In this document: one piece after another, positions 43,147 to 54,868 of the stretch
Layout of the letters: every line of letters starts with the position of its first letter
How positions within the stretch are numbered: the first letter of the stretch is position 1
From: Mesomycoplasma ovipneumoniae
GTDB lineage: Bacteria; Bacillota_I; Bacilli_A; Mycoplasmatales; Metamycoplasmataceae
Direction of reading: 5' to 3'
Assembly (NCBI RefSeq): GCF_038095975.1
Contig: NZ_CP146003.1
Location: forward strand, 868,001-932,000
DNA length: 64,000 nt
Made by a program: the position numbers and the translations under genes
The notes under the pieces: generated by a model
What the model saw: the letters and a program-made list of their open reading frames with translations, nothing else
What the model was told of the DNA's origin: nothing
The model's database searches: none

Positions 43147-43225
43147 GGTTTAAAATCCGTGTTTTTTGACGCTAAAATCTTAATTTTTATTATTTTAAAC
43201 TAACCTTTTGCAAAAAAATGCGTGG
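43147..43225 (+). repeat. Inverted, decayed copy of the promoter-upstream block right of the IS
   Basis: Reads TTTAAAATCCGTGTTTTTTG, then CTAAAATCTTAATTTTTATT and GCAAAAAAATGCG, the mirror of 41735-41820, but the A tract is only 7 and no promoter follows. The rest of the 636-bp gap to the next gene is A/T-rich and holds the inverted repeat at 43303-43351; I see no gene in it. Confidence 0.55.
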
Positions 43226-43302
43226 GCTAATAAAATTTGTGAATTGCCTCTTACCCCTAATTATACAAAAAAAATCTTAATATCAAAATTTTTTTTGATT
43301 GC

Positions 43303-43351
43303 GGCACTTTATAGTTGCCGGTAGCAACAATTTTTCCTAACGGAAAGTGCC
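43303..43351. repeat. Nested inverted repeat left of the ICE transposase gene
   Basis: Outer arms GGCACTTT / AAAGTGCC enclose an inner hairpin GTTGC-CGGTA-GCAAC. A T7 run follows on the plus side. It is distinctly richer in GC than its surroundings. It may be a terminator or part of an ICE end. Confidence 0.45.
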
Positions 43352-43665
43352 ACCTTTTTTTGTAAAATAAATATATCATAGATATATTTAAAAAGTTTAA
43401 AAATATTTTTAAAACAGCAAAAAAACGACAAAATTTATTTTTAAATTTGTTTTATTTCTAGTAATTTTCTTTGTTTTATTTACTACGTAAATAAACTAAT
43501 TTTTAAAAATTTACAAAACCATAAAAATAATTAAAATTAATAAAAATAATAAATTTGATATAAAAATTTATTTTGACTTTTTAAAAAACAACAATTTAAT
43601 AACCAAGAAGAAACACCTGTTTTTGGTATTCTTTGGGTTTCTAAAAAAATTATAAACTAACAAAA

Positions 43666-44904
43666 TTAGATCAGAATTAAATTAGTATTTTTATACAAAT
43701 GATTTAGTTTCAAGTTATTAAAATATCTATCAAAAGAAAAACTTGAGTACTTGATTTTAATATTAAATTTTACTAAACTAGCAACAAAACCTTCAGTGCA
43801 ACTGCTTGCGCTTTTGAATGAAAATAGTTGGTTAATTGCTTCCATATTAGAAATTACATACCGCAAAAATTCCCCTACTTCTTCAATTTTTTGGGATATT
43901 TTACTAAAAAGTAAAACATGTTTTTCTGATTCAATCTTAAGATATTTCATTATTTGGCGTAGCTCTAAAACAACATCATTACTTTGTTTTTTCTCAAAAT
44001 AATTTAATAACTTTTGATAAAGTTTTGGATATTTTTGCGCAAATAAAAAATGATTTAGGGAGTTATTATTTTTTAGCGAGACTAAGTCTGAAAGTTTTTT
44101 TAATAAATGAAATTTATCTAAAATGTAAATTGCGCCAAGGTGTTTTGATAACGTTTTAATTCATGGTGCGCCATCACCATAGACAACAATATCTAATTTT
44201 TTGCCATAAATTTGCAAAATTATTTCCTTAATTTTTGCTGCTAGCTCGTAAATATTTTGCGTTCTATTTCCTATTTTTCTAACTTGCAGAATGTTAGTTT
44301 TGCCATAAACTTTACCGTTTCTCTTACCTAAATATAAGACTAGCATTCTATTTTTAACCTTATAAGTTTTTCTATTTTCGACTACCCTGTGAAACGAATC
44401 ATCAACTGCCAGATTAATATAACTTTGATTACTAGCTAATGTTTTAAAATTATAAATTTCATTATCTACGTTCAATCTTTTTAATATTAAGTTTACTGAT
44501 CCAACCGAAATTACCTTGCTAAATATTCTGGAAAGGGAACTTCCATATTTCACTTCAAAGCATAAACCAATAATTTTTTCAATTAGTGAGTTTGTAATTG
44601 TTTTTCCTTTTTGAACCAATTCTTTGAAAAAATCTGAATAAAAAATTACTTTTTTCTGTCCTATTACTTCACCGTTTTCGTCGCCTATTGAAACTTTTTT
44701 TCAATACCGATTAACTTCAACTTGTATTTTTCCATATTCAGTTTTTAATTTTCGTTTAATTTTGGAATGAAGACCTTGGTCTTTAATCTGGTTAATTTTT
44801 TCCAAAAATTTCTTGTCTTCTTCCTCAATTTTTCTAACTAGATTTTCAAGTAAAATTGATTTTTCCTCACTATTATAAAAAGCAGGATTATAAAATTTAT
44901 TCAT
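43666..44904 (-). CDS. UPF0236 / Mbov_0401-type ICE transposase-like protein
   Basis: 412 aa. An N-terminal Lys/Glu-rich helical part, then VQKGKTITNSLIEKII (a target of family similarity), an RNase H-like core with NLAVDDSFHRVV, IVVYGDGAPWIKTL and FHLLKKL, and a C-terminal helical region with SSCTEGFVASL. Acidic residues in the D...D...E pattern fit a DDE transposase. In mycoplasma ICEs this protein moves the element. It is transcribed leftwards from a promoter shared with the small + strand gene. GGAG 10 bp before the ATG. Confidence 0.85.
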
Positions 44905-44931
44905 TTATTTTCTCCTATTTATACTTTTTAT

Positions 44932-44939
44932 ATTATAAT
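44932..44939. promoter_or_regulatory. Overlapping divergent -10 boxes
   Basis: ATTATAAT gives TATAAT on the plus strand (44934-44939) towards the 44976 gene and TATAAT on the minus strand (44937-44932) towards the transposase. The two polymerases would compete for the same bases. Confidence 0.5.
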
Positions 44940-44975
44940 TTAATAATTAATTAATTGTTTATCGGAGAAAACAAA

Positions 44976-45293
44976 ATGGAGTGAAAAACTTTTTTGTGAC
45001 GAACCCTTGATATAATAACCTTACCTATTCAATTACCTTTTTTTATAATTGCACTTATATTCGGAGACATTCTTGGACCAATTTTCGTTGGCCTCGGGTA
45101 TTTAATTTGAAGAGGTTTTTGGATAATTCTGGGTGCTTCTGTAATTGCGGGTTTAGTTGCTGGAGGTATTTTCCTTTATAATTATATTGTTAGCTCACCA
45201 GCAGAGAAACAGGAACAAAAAGGAGAAGTATTAGATAACAAACAAAACAAAAAAACTGATTTAAACATTAATGTTATTGGTAAAGAAAAATAA
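44976..45293 (+). CDS. Small ICE membrane protein
   Basis: 105 aa. Two to three hydrophobic helices (ITLPIQLPFFIIALIF; GFWIILGASVIAGLVAGGIF) followed by a hydrophilic tail (SPAEKQEQKGEVLDNKQNKK). Ribosome-binding site CGGAG. A decayed and partly fused copy lies at 36200-36640 next to the CRISPR array, which links that island to the ICE. Function unknown. Confidence 0.65.
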
Positions 45294-45306
45294 AAAACCA
45301 ACAACT

Positions 45307-45627
45307 ACAGAAGAAATTAAAACTGATAGCTTAAAAATTAAACACAAAATTTAGTAAAGGAAATCTAATTATGATAACAATAAATCAAGAAAAATTTGAC
45401 ACTATTTTCAAAGAAAAATTAATTAAAAATTTACTTGAAAATCGCAAAGATAAATTAATTGAATACGGCAAAAGCGAAAATGTTAATTTTCTTACTGGTC
45501 TAGAAGAATTAGAACTTAACTATGTTACAGCCCTTTATTCAGAAATGTTATTAGGCGATGATTGAGCCCAATTAAGACTAGAATCTATGTTTTTATCAGC
45601 AACAATAGATAAACAGAAAGCTTAAAA
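45307..45627 (+). repeat. 321-bp inverted repeat, left copy
   Basis: Equal in length, with no difference in the parts compared, to the complement of 61857-62177. It contains the last codons of the 62130-62858 gene (EEIKTDSLKIKHKI) and the whole 84-aa gene. Outside the repeat the flanks are unrelated on both sides. Confidence 0.9.
45371..45625 (+). CDS. 84-aa ICE protein, left copy
   Basis: Acidic and helical, no membrane segment: ITINQEKFDTIFKEKLIK near the start and LEELELNYVTALYSEML in the middle. It ends after a TGA-Trp with SATIDKQKA. An identical copy lies at 61859-62113, directly before the relaxase gene. GGAAATCTAATT precedes the ATG. This copy faces the T4SS genes and is closed by a terminator at 45653. 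Possibly a small accessory to the relaxase; that is inference from the other copy's position. Confidence 0.7.
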
Positions 45628-45652
45628 CAACAAAAAAACATTCTCAATAAAT

Positions 45653-45690
45653 TAAAAAAAACCCGGCAAAAAAACCGGGCGTTTTTTAAT
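45653..45690. terminator. Bidirectional terminator between convergent ICE genes
   Basis: CCCGG and CCGGG arms around an A-rich loop, with A8 before and T6 after, so it is a terminator in both directions: for the 84-aa gene on + and for the T4SS operon on -. Confidence 0.9.
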
Positions 45691-45705
45691 TTTAATGCAA
45701 AAATA

Positions 45706-48700
45706 TTAGCTATTATATCTTTTGATTTTTCTACGATAAATAAAAATTCCAATAAGTCCTAAACTTATAACTGAAATTAAAATTATCGGTATAATTCATA
45801 ATTTTGAGCTTGATGATTCGTTATTTTCAGAATTAAATTCAAATTCTTTTGGATTATTCAAATCAAATTTAAAATTATCCACATTGAATTTTAAATTTCC
45901 AGTAGTTAAAAAATTATTTGGTTCTAGTGTAAAATTAGATAATTTATTGTGCTTAATAGTATTTAGCAGATTTGTTAAATTTAATTCTTTAAAATAGTCC
46001 TTTAGATTTAAATTATATTTTTCGAGTTGATTATTTAAGCCGTCTATTATTTGTTTAGCTATTTCTTCTTGATTTTCGCTATCAATTTTAATAGTACCTA
46101 AATTAATTGAAGATAAATCATTCATTTTTGGAATTCTATTATTAGCGACAACATTTACAATTTTTAACTTCGCAAACCCTGGCAGTTTTATTCCTTCAAG
46201 CCCTAATTTAATTCAGCGGGCAAACTCTAAATTATTTGGATTTCCATTTTGTGGTCTGAAAATTTCTTCATTTTTTAATAATGGGTCAATCGAACTAAAT
46301 CTAAAATCTTTATTAAAAACCAGTTTGCTATTTGACAAATCTTTAATTTGATTTTTTATATACTCAACTGCTTTTTCACTATCAGTTATTCCTTTTAAAT
46401 TTATTATTTTTTCAGGTAACTGGTCAAAAATATTTTGATTTTCTATTGCTTTTTCTTGCAAGGAGTCCAGATCAAATTCAAATTTATTTTTGCTTAGATA
46501 TAAATTTTCATCAAAAGTTCCAAATTCTATTTCAAATTTTGAATTATCTTTAAGCTTAAAAATTGAATAAATATTTGAATTATTAACCCATTGACTTAAT
46601 TTACTTGGAATTAAATCTTGTAATTGTTTTTTACTTATATTTGGATTTTCCTTTAATAATTCTTCAATACCTTTTTCAATACTTTCGTGCAAATTAATTT
46701 CAGTTTTTCCGTTTTTTTCTTTTTGAATTACACTTTCGAGCTTAGGATTTAAAAATTGAAAATTTCTATTTCAATTTAAATCTTGTGATTTACTTAACTC
46801 GAAAATATATTTATTATCATGATTTGATTTTAATTCAAATTCTACCCGGGCTTTATTAGAACCATTACTAATATTTAGCGCTGATTTTTGATTTTCTGAT
46901 AAAACGTCATTTAATTTTCCAAGATCTAAATCAAGGTTAATTTTTTGATTAACATTAGGTTGATTCTTTTTCAAATATTCTTCGATAGCATTATCTAATT
47001 TTTTTTCTAATTCATCTTGAACTGGATCAATAATTTTGCCTTGATCTAATTTGTAATTAATAAAACTTTTTCAATAGCTCATGATAGCTTCATAAGATAA
47101 TTTATTAATTTTTTCTTGGCTAAATTTCCTTACCAATCTTAAATAAGTTGACAAATTTTGACCCGCCGGACTTGATCAAAAAGGAATAAATGCCGAATTA
47201 TCAATTAAATCAGTAAATAATTTTTTATTGTCGTTATCACCAATTAAAAAAATTTTAAATCCGTTTTGCCCTTTGTTACCATTGTTGTCTTGTTTGAATC
47301 CTGTTCTATATAATCACAGTCCTTCTTTTGAAAAATAATTATTTTGGTTATTGTAAATATTAATTTCCTCGCCCTGAGAATTTGTAGAATTAGAAGAAAA
47401 ATACGTTACATTATTTCCAAGAACAAATTTATTTGTTTGATTTTTATCAATTGCATACCTTTTAATTAAAGCTTTATCATTCTCAAAATTTTTAGCAAAA
47501 ACTAAATTTATCCCTTTGCCAACAACGCTAGCTTCAGCAATAAAGCCTGTTTGAATTAAAGAATTATCAGGATAAAATATGGAATTATCAAACAAATTGT
47601 TATCAAAATTAACTCAAATTAATTGTTTTTTAGTTCCAGTTTTTGGATCAATAAAAGGGTCATAATTTGGATTTTGAATTGGATTATTATCACTATCTTT
47701 TACTTCATTTCCGTTAGCATCAAGCATTGTTGGACTTATTAATTCTTTTTGTTCTTTGTTTCTTTCTGGATCTCAAGCAAATCATTTTCCTTCTAAAACA
47801 CTTGTAATTGATTTAATAACGATATCAACACGATAAGTTTTTTCAACCTCTTTGTTTTCTTTTGTGTTGTTATCTCTTTTAAATTTTTTTATTTCAATTT
47901 TATAAGTATTTATCCCACCGTTTTCCTTATCTTCTAGACGTAAATCTTGCAAAATAGCTTCAAAATTTGAATTAAGAACATCAACAGGCTTATCATTTAT
48001 ATACATTATTTCTGATTCTTCTTTATTTCCGGCAAATTGAACCTTAACATCTCCTAAAAATTCAAACTTGCCTCCATAGGTTAGATTTTTGTCGTTTTGT
48101 TTTGGTTGTTTTGAAGATTCTTCTTTTAATTTTTTTGCTTCTTCATCTTGATCAGTAATATCCTTTTTTTGATCCAATTCGCGGTATAAACCTTTATAAG
48201 AGTCAGAGTATTTATAAATTTGTGATGGTATAAATTTTAATCGATCACTAAATTCTTTTTTTCTAAAATATTCAGTTGGAACTCATTCAGTTTTTATATT
48301 GTTAGAAAGTTCATATTGTCAAATTTGACCATCAATTGGGTGTGTAAACTTAATATAAGCTCTTGTAGGATTACCAAAAGAATCATAATTGTATCAAAAA
48401 CTAGCCTTATAACTATTATCGTTTTGAGTCTTAACTTTGTCAAACCATTCATTAACCAAATTATGGAAATAAGTTTTATTTGATTTTAAATTATTATTTG
48501 GAGGATTTTGTTCTTTAGGCGCAGGAGCATTAATACCTTTTTCAGCTCCTGTATCTGTTAGAATTGAGAATTTATTTTTAAAATTAGACTCAAAAGAATT
48601 TGAAATATTAGCTAAATATTTATTTAATTTATCAATTTTTTCGTTTTTGGTAATATTTTCTTCTCTTGCCGAATAATTACCAGAAGCAATTGTTTTAATT

Positions 48701-49395
48701 TTAATAATTTTGTTATTTTGAACTGTATACTCAAAATAAAGTTTGAAGTCATTTAGTTTAAAATTATTTAAGTCTCAATTTTCATTTTTAGAATTTTTTA
48801 AATTTTTAAAAAAATCAATTAATTTTTGCTTGACTCCCTTTTTTGAATTAGTATTTAAGAATATATTGTATTTTTTTGAATAATCTTTATTTTGAATATT
48901 TACATCTAAAACTGTGAAAAAAATATCTTCATTGATACTTTTTTCAAAATTTATATTATTAAAATGATGTGCAAAATTGTTATAACTACCTATTCCACCG
49001 AGTGTTTTATTTAAGGAATAAGTCCCGTCCTTCATTTTAATTAACTGTCTAGAATATCTATTATAACCCGTTGTATCATATTTATTTAAAATAAATTCAT
49101 ATCTACTAAATCAACTATCATCTAATTTAATCACTGTTTTTACTCGGTTACTCAATTCAACAGCATAATAGGTGTTTGCAAAGATTTCAATTTCTCATTT
49201 GCCTTTATTTGATTCATTCAAAGCTATATCAACATCATATTCTTGTTCAACATTAAATGTATTATTTACTGGTAAATATTCAGTATCTCATTGATCTTTT
49301 TTTATATAATTTGGTTCAACAATCGCTGATAAATTAAAAAAAATTGAACTTGAAAATACTAAAATTGGTAAAACTTTAAAAATGGTATTTTTCAT
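45706..49395 (-). CDS. Large ICE surface protein (Mbov_0399-type)
   Basis: 1229 aa. N-terminal signal segment (FKVLPILVFSSSIFFNLSA) and C-terminal anchor (LWIIPIILISVISLGLIGI) before a basic tail RRKIKRYNS. Homologous segments to the 1210-aa protein of the dprA operon are spread over the whole length, for example KFEFLGDVKVQFAGN and DPKTGTKKQLIWVNF. It is probably exposed to the outside and may contact recipient cells. Last gene of the ICE T4SS operon; its start overlaps the upstream stop. Confidence 0.75.
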
Positions 49396-49982
49396 TATTT
49401 CTCTCCTACAAAATGGTCTGTATTATTGTTTTCAGCATTTTCATCATAATTTTTAAAATTATCGTAAAAAACTTCCATTTCACGTTTTCTGCTTGCGTTT
49501 TTAGATTTTAAATGTGCTATTTTTACGCTCATGTCTTCTTCTAGTTTTTGAAAATAATAAAAATTTTCAGTGTCGTTAGGCGAAAATTCAGCAATATCTT
49601 TTTTTGTAAATTCGTACAACAAATTAATCAAAAGATTCACTTTTTTATTAAGCAGATCAATCATTAATTCATTTTCTTTTCTAAATTCATCCAACTTTAA
49701 ATAAAAAGGTATTTGAGAAATATAGCTAGCTTTTCTAAAAGAGTAAAATACATCATTTTTTACTTCAGAAAATGATTTTTGAAAATTTTCTTTTTGCAGA
49801 ATTTCTATCAAAAAATCCTTAATTACTACTGTTGGTTTTTTGCCATTTTGAAGTATTTTAAACTTTAAATCATCGATTAATTTTGCTTCATCAGGGTTTG
49901 TAAATTGCAAGAATAAAGCTGCTCGTTGAGTTTTTTTATTTTTCATTTTATATTCAATACTTTTCTTTTTGTTTTTAGTCAT
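49395..49982 (-). CDS. 195-aa ICE protein (Mbov_0398-like by position)
   Basis: Hydrophilic, helical and basic. Residues 17-65 (KTQRAALFLQFTNPDEAKLI and on) could form a small DNA-binding or helical-bundle domain, followed by coiled-coil-like segments. It contains no TGA codon. It has no counterpart in the dprA-linked T4SS cluster, so it may be specific for conjugative transfer. Overlaps traE by 8 bp and the next gene by 1-3 bases. Confidence 0.55.
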   Translation of the reverse strand: MTKNKKKSIEYKMKNKKTQRAALFLQFTNPDEAKLIDDLKFKILQNGKKPTVVIKDFLIEILQKENFQKSFSEVKNDVFYSFRKASYISQIPFYLKLDEFRKENELMIDLLNKKVNLLINLLYEFTKKDIAEFSPNDTENFYYFQKLEEDMSVKIAHLKSKNASRKREMEVFYDNFKNYDENAENNNTDHFVGEK

Positions 49983-52623
49983 TTAATCTATCTCCTTTAT
50001 CAAAAAACAATTCTTTTTCAATGTTGTTATAATAAGAACTCAATTTAAATCTATCAACTGTATTTACTGTTAAAAGCATGTCCCCAATTTGTGCTAAATT
50101 AATAAAATTTTTTTCTTCATCGGAAAGGCCGCCAACATTTCTATAAAGTAAATCTATTTTTTCAATATCTTTGGATTTTAAGTTAAAAAATATGGAGTAC
50201 TGGCAATTTTCAATAATAGCTTCACTTTTTCGAGCAGCTTCTCCGCTAATTGCAAAATCACCGGGATTTTGTGTTGTTATTATCAAACCACCATTGTATT
50301 TACGAATAGTTTTTGCAGTATCAAACAAAAAATTGAGGGCAAATAAATTTGACTCATCAACGAACTTATGCCCTTCGTCGACAACTAGAACAATTTTTTT
50401 ATCATTTTCTTGATAAAAATCAGAAATTTGACCTTGAATAAATGATAAAGCTAGAAAAAAAGCAGCTTGATATACCCTTTTTTCTAGATTCATCAAAGAA
50501 GCAACGTTAAAAATAGTAAAATTAGAATTTAGATTTTCTGCATTAGATATATTATTAAACATTCGACCAAGGACAGAATATTGGCCAAAATCGATTTCAA
50601 AACTTGCTATTAAAACTTTTTTATCATTTTCAGATAAATAATCAAAATCAGTTTTTCTAATAGTTTGAATTAAATCAGAAATTATTGGGTTTTCATTATT
50701 TTCAAGCTTGGTTATATCTTTATTATTGAGTTCAAAAAAACCATAACTTTGGTATAAAATTTTTAAAGAATTTAGAATAGCAATAAAATGAACATTTTTT
50801 AAACTAGGAAAAATTATTTTAAAAAAAGTTTCAAGCTTGGATATGTGTAGCGCAATTAAATCCGGATTTGAAAAAATTTCCTCGGTTTCATTTGGGTTAA
50901 AAGTTTTTCTAATTTGCAATGGATTAAAAACAGTTAAACCGCTAGAGTTTAAATGAATTATATTAGCTCTTAAATTTTTACCTATTTTTGCATATTCGTT
51001 TTGTGGATCTAAAATAATAACTGAATTTCCGACCCCAATATTGTAAGTAACTAATTTTTTTGTAATGGTAGTTTTCCCTGAACCTGAGGTTCCTAAAATA
51101 AACAAATTTGAGTTTTTTCTTGAACTTTTTTGGTAAAATTGGTCAAAAAATAAAGGTGTGCCATCAGAAAAATTAGTTCCTAAAATATTATAATTGTTGT
51201 CATTAAATTCGCGTGTTGAAAACGGAAATCCTCAGGCGATGTTATTTGAAGGCATTTCAATCCGTTCTTTTAAAGTATCAGTATATTTAAAAAAAGAATT
51301 AACATATGCATTTAATTGATTAAATATTAATGTATGGATAATTGATCCTGAATTTTTAACAATTTGCTCATTTTCACGTTCAATATTTTTTAAAGCATCC
51401 TTAGAATTTGCTTGATTTACAAATAAGAATGTTGAAAAAAATATATTTTGACCACTTGCAGCTACATCGACAACGTTTTCGATTGCTTCTTGTTCTAATT
51501 GGTTTTTTCTCCGATTTAAAACACTTGCATTTGTTTCTTCAGAATTTAAAGAAAGAATAGAATAAGCTCGATTTAAAATTTTATCTTTTTCGCGATCAGA
51601 TAACTTTTGAATGTGCCAGACAATATTTGATTGAGAATTAAAAAAATTATTGGCTCAATACGGAGGTAACTCTAAAGGAAGTTCAGAAACTCCTTGGATG
51701 GAGAAGTATTTGTTCATTGACTGAAAATAGGTAGGTTTCCAACGAATTTCTGATAGTGAAAAAGCGCTTTGAATGTTTTCTATTGTTGGATTTTTAACCA
51801 AATCTTCTATTTGTTCTTTTGAAAATTTATCAAAAGGATTTAAAATTCCGACCGCTAAATTTAATAATTCATCAATTTTTAATTTCTCAGCTTCAATTTC
51901 AATATGCGCTAGTTTTTGTTTTAATATATTTATTTCAAAAGTCAATTCGTTTTCTCTTTCATTATGAACAATCAAATAATAAGAAAATTTCATCTGACCT
52001 TCGAAGGTATAATTTAAGTCTTCTTCATAAGAATCACATATTTTTTCGCCAAGATTATTAGTACAAATATTAAAATTTTTTTGCAAATGTTCTTGATTAG
52101 TTTCGATATTATTTTGCTTAGCTATTTTAACAATTGAAATTTTTTGGTTTATATTATTAATTAAATTTGCAAATTGAAGCAAAATCGACTTTTGCTGGTC
52201 TTCATCATAACTAAAAATTTCAATTCCTTTTAATTTTAGTCCACCAATTCAACCACCATCTGTTTCAATATAATTTTTGTTAATTGATAAATAAGGTATT
52301 AAATTTTTTGAGTTTGTAGATCCACTTACTGATGAGCTATATTTTCTAGGCATTGAAATATATTTAAATCAGTAAAATAGAATTTGTCACCCACGAGCTT
52401 TAAATTTTGGAAAATGAAAAATCATCGGCAGACCTAAAAAGGAAAATAGAATAAGAAAAATTAAAATTTTTAAAAGAAAATGCAGCTGAGTGTTAATTGC
52501 AAAACTACACACTAAACAAAAAACAACTATTGTAAATAAAACTAGAAGATCAGCTATTGAAAAGTTTTTAAAAAATAGTACCTTAATTTTTTGAATTGGT
52601 TTATTCTGAACTTGTTTTTTCAT
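49975..52623 (-). CDS. traE: ICE T4SS ATPase, VirB4/TraE type (Mbov_0397-type)
   Basis: 882 aa. Two N-terminal membrane helices (LLVLFTIVVFCLVCSF; LLKILIFLILFSFLG). Walker A GTSGSGKT at residues 511-518 and Walker B VLVVDEGHKF near 740-750, then TAKTIRKYNGGLIITTQNPG and EAARKSEAI as in the chromosomal paralogue. It drives the conjugation apparatus at the membrane. Trp residues are TGA-coded at several places. Confidence 0.92.
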
Positions 52624-54346
52624 TTTTATCCTTATTTTTTGCAGAATTTCTATATTCTTCTGCTAGTTTATGAGAGTTAGTTTTCTCAGGTTCTTCTTTA
52701 TGTCTTTCAGTTCTTTGAACGGTTGTGTGTAAATTATTTGATCTTTTTAAAAATTTTTCTGCTCGATCATTTCTTTTTTGGGTTTTTTCAGCAATTCTTT
52801 CTTTTATTTTTGCTTCTTTTCGATTTAAACGAATCATTTTATTTTCAGCTTTGTCTAATTTTTTCTGGTCAAAATCTGGAAGATTGTATTCTTTTTTATA
52901 ATTTTCAAAATCAATTGCTTTTTGAACCTTATCTATTTTTTGCTGATTTTTGTTGATTTTTGCTTCTTTGTTTTCAATACCTCTAATATTGTGTCTGAAT
53001 AACATTTTTGAGCCTAGATATTTTGCTTCCTCAATTACGCCTAAGTCTTTTCCTTCTTTATAGGCGTTTTTTGCTCTTCAAGCTCTGGTTAAAATATTTT
53101 TATGTTTGTTTTTCTGTCAACCCGATCTAAAAGTTTGACCAAGATTTCCCCTGTCATCTTTAAGTTTTTCTAGCATTTCGCGTTTTTGAGTTCGAGTTAT
53201 CTCGCCTTTTTTAAAGGCGTTATTAATTTCCTCGCGTTTTGCATCATGATACCCACTTAATTTTTTGAGTCTTTTTACACCTTTTCCAGCAAGAACGCTT
53301 GAAGCACCAAGTAGTCCAGCTGTTATTCCGATCCCTTTTGTTGTTCGATGAGCTCATTCTTGTTGCGAACGCACAAAGCCCTGCCCGCCAAAGTAGCTGG
53401 CAAATTCTTCGCCAATTGTTTTAATTGCGATTCCGCCACCTAAGATCATCAAAAAACTAAAAAAGAAATTGAAAATTCATGGACTAACAAGTTGGCTTTT
53501 TATTTCAATATTTCATGCTTGGTTGGTTGAAAATTCAGCTCAAATAAAGAAAAACGAAAAAGAAAGTTGCGAAATGATAATTACTCAAAATTTACCTCAA
53601 AAAGCTTGCATATATTTTTTGAATAACTTTCCTTCGTCGCTAATTTGAGATATTGAAAAAACAGGTAATAAAAGTAGTTGGTAGAACATTTGTGCGATAT
53701 TTGCGACTAATGAAATTACTGTTGAACCTAAAAGTCATGCAGTGATTAAGGTCGAAAGAGCGATTAAAAAAATTATTTTAGGACCATCTCCTCACTGAAA
53801 ATTATAATAAATATCATATGAAATTATTTGTCCACTTGCTAATGATTTTAAATCACTATCAGTTAATTTAGTTCTAACTTCAGGCGGAAGCGCTCCTTTA
53901 ACAAATGAAGAAACTAATGAATTATGATAGCCAAGTGAATCTTTTATAAGATTAATAATAGAACTAACTATTATTAAGCCAAAAAACAGAAAAACAATGA
54001 ATAAAATTGGAAAAACAATAGAAGCAATCGTTTTTATAATAACGTTTTTTAAACTTGAATCATAATTTTGTTTACCAGCTAAGAAAAAATTTCTAACTAA
54101 CCTTTGTAAAATTAAAAAAATTATTAACGAAACTGCAATAGCAGTAATAATTCAAAAAACAATAGGAATTTGAGAAATACTAAATTCTTTTGAACCACCG
54201 AAAAATATATTTTTTAATAAATCAAAAGAAATTGAGCCAAATAATTCAGTTATAATATTTAAAATAGTGACAAAAGGTCAAACTAAAAGTCCTCATCCAA
54301 CTGCAAAAAAACCGTAGGCAATTGTATTGATTATACCGAAAAGCAT
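52601..54346 (-). CDS. ICE VirB6-like membrane protein (Mbov_0396-type)
   Basis: 581 aa. About seven membrane helices in the first 370 residues, the loop QEWAHRTTKGIGITAGLLGA, then a Lys/Glu-rich tail of about 180 residues with coiled-coil character (FENYKKEYNLPDFDQKKL). Channel component by homology to VirB6/TrbL. Paralogue of 6795-9119, but with a shorter tail. Overlaps traE by 23 bp. Confidence 0.75.
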
Positions 54347-54351
54347 TTAAT

Positions 54352-54720
54352 TTATTGTTTTGGAGTTGATGAAAGTGTTTCTTTAATGCCTTCGGTAAAA
54401 GAACCAGTTAAATTAGTAATTGCGCCAATAACCCCAACACCAACAACTAGTAATAAAATAATAGCCCCAAAAATTCAAGCTGATTGCTTAATATTTCGGT
54501 AAATAACCTTTTTTTGTTCTGGCCCAGCAAATTTTGCTTGCAATAATCTGGCCATAAATCAAATAATGGAAGCAACCACAATAATTCCGGTAACAGCTGA
54601 AACGCCAATTAAGGCATAGCCCATTACTGCATTTGAAACACCATTAACTGAATCTTTAACTTTGTCAAGATTTTGTTGTATTTGGCTTTGTTGTTGAAAA
54701 AGTGAAATAAAAGTTTCCAT
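54352..54720 (-). CDS. ICE pilin-like protein (Mbov_0395-type)
   Basis: 122 aa with two membrane segments (ALIGVSAVTGIIVVASIIWF and IFGAIILLLVVGVGVIGAI) and a basic loop with GPEQKKVIYRNIKQ between them. Same topology as the 103-aa protein at 6484. Starts the T4SS operon of the ICE; TTTCCTTTC upstream (AAAGGAAA on the minus strand) is the ribosome-binding site. The next 148 bp upstream are non-coding and A/T-rich. Confidence 0.72.
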
Positions 54721-54868
54721 TTTATTTTTTCCTTTCAATAGAATATGATATTTTTAAAATTTTTGCTAAATAATATAAGAGAATAAAATAGGAGTCTAAA
54801 ATAATAAAAAAAGAGTACTAAAAAATAGCATTAATTAAAAAACAAACAAAAATTAAATAAAATAAATA

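Noticed and set aside
51773-52061. Plus-strand frames inside the ICE traE gene
   Set aside because: Shadows of traE with no ribosome-binding site; composition mirrors the coding strand.
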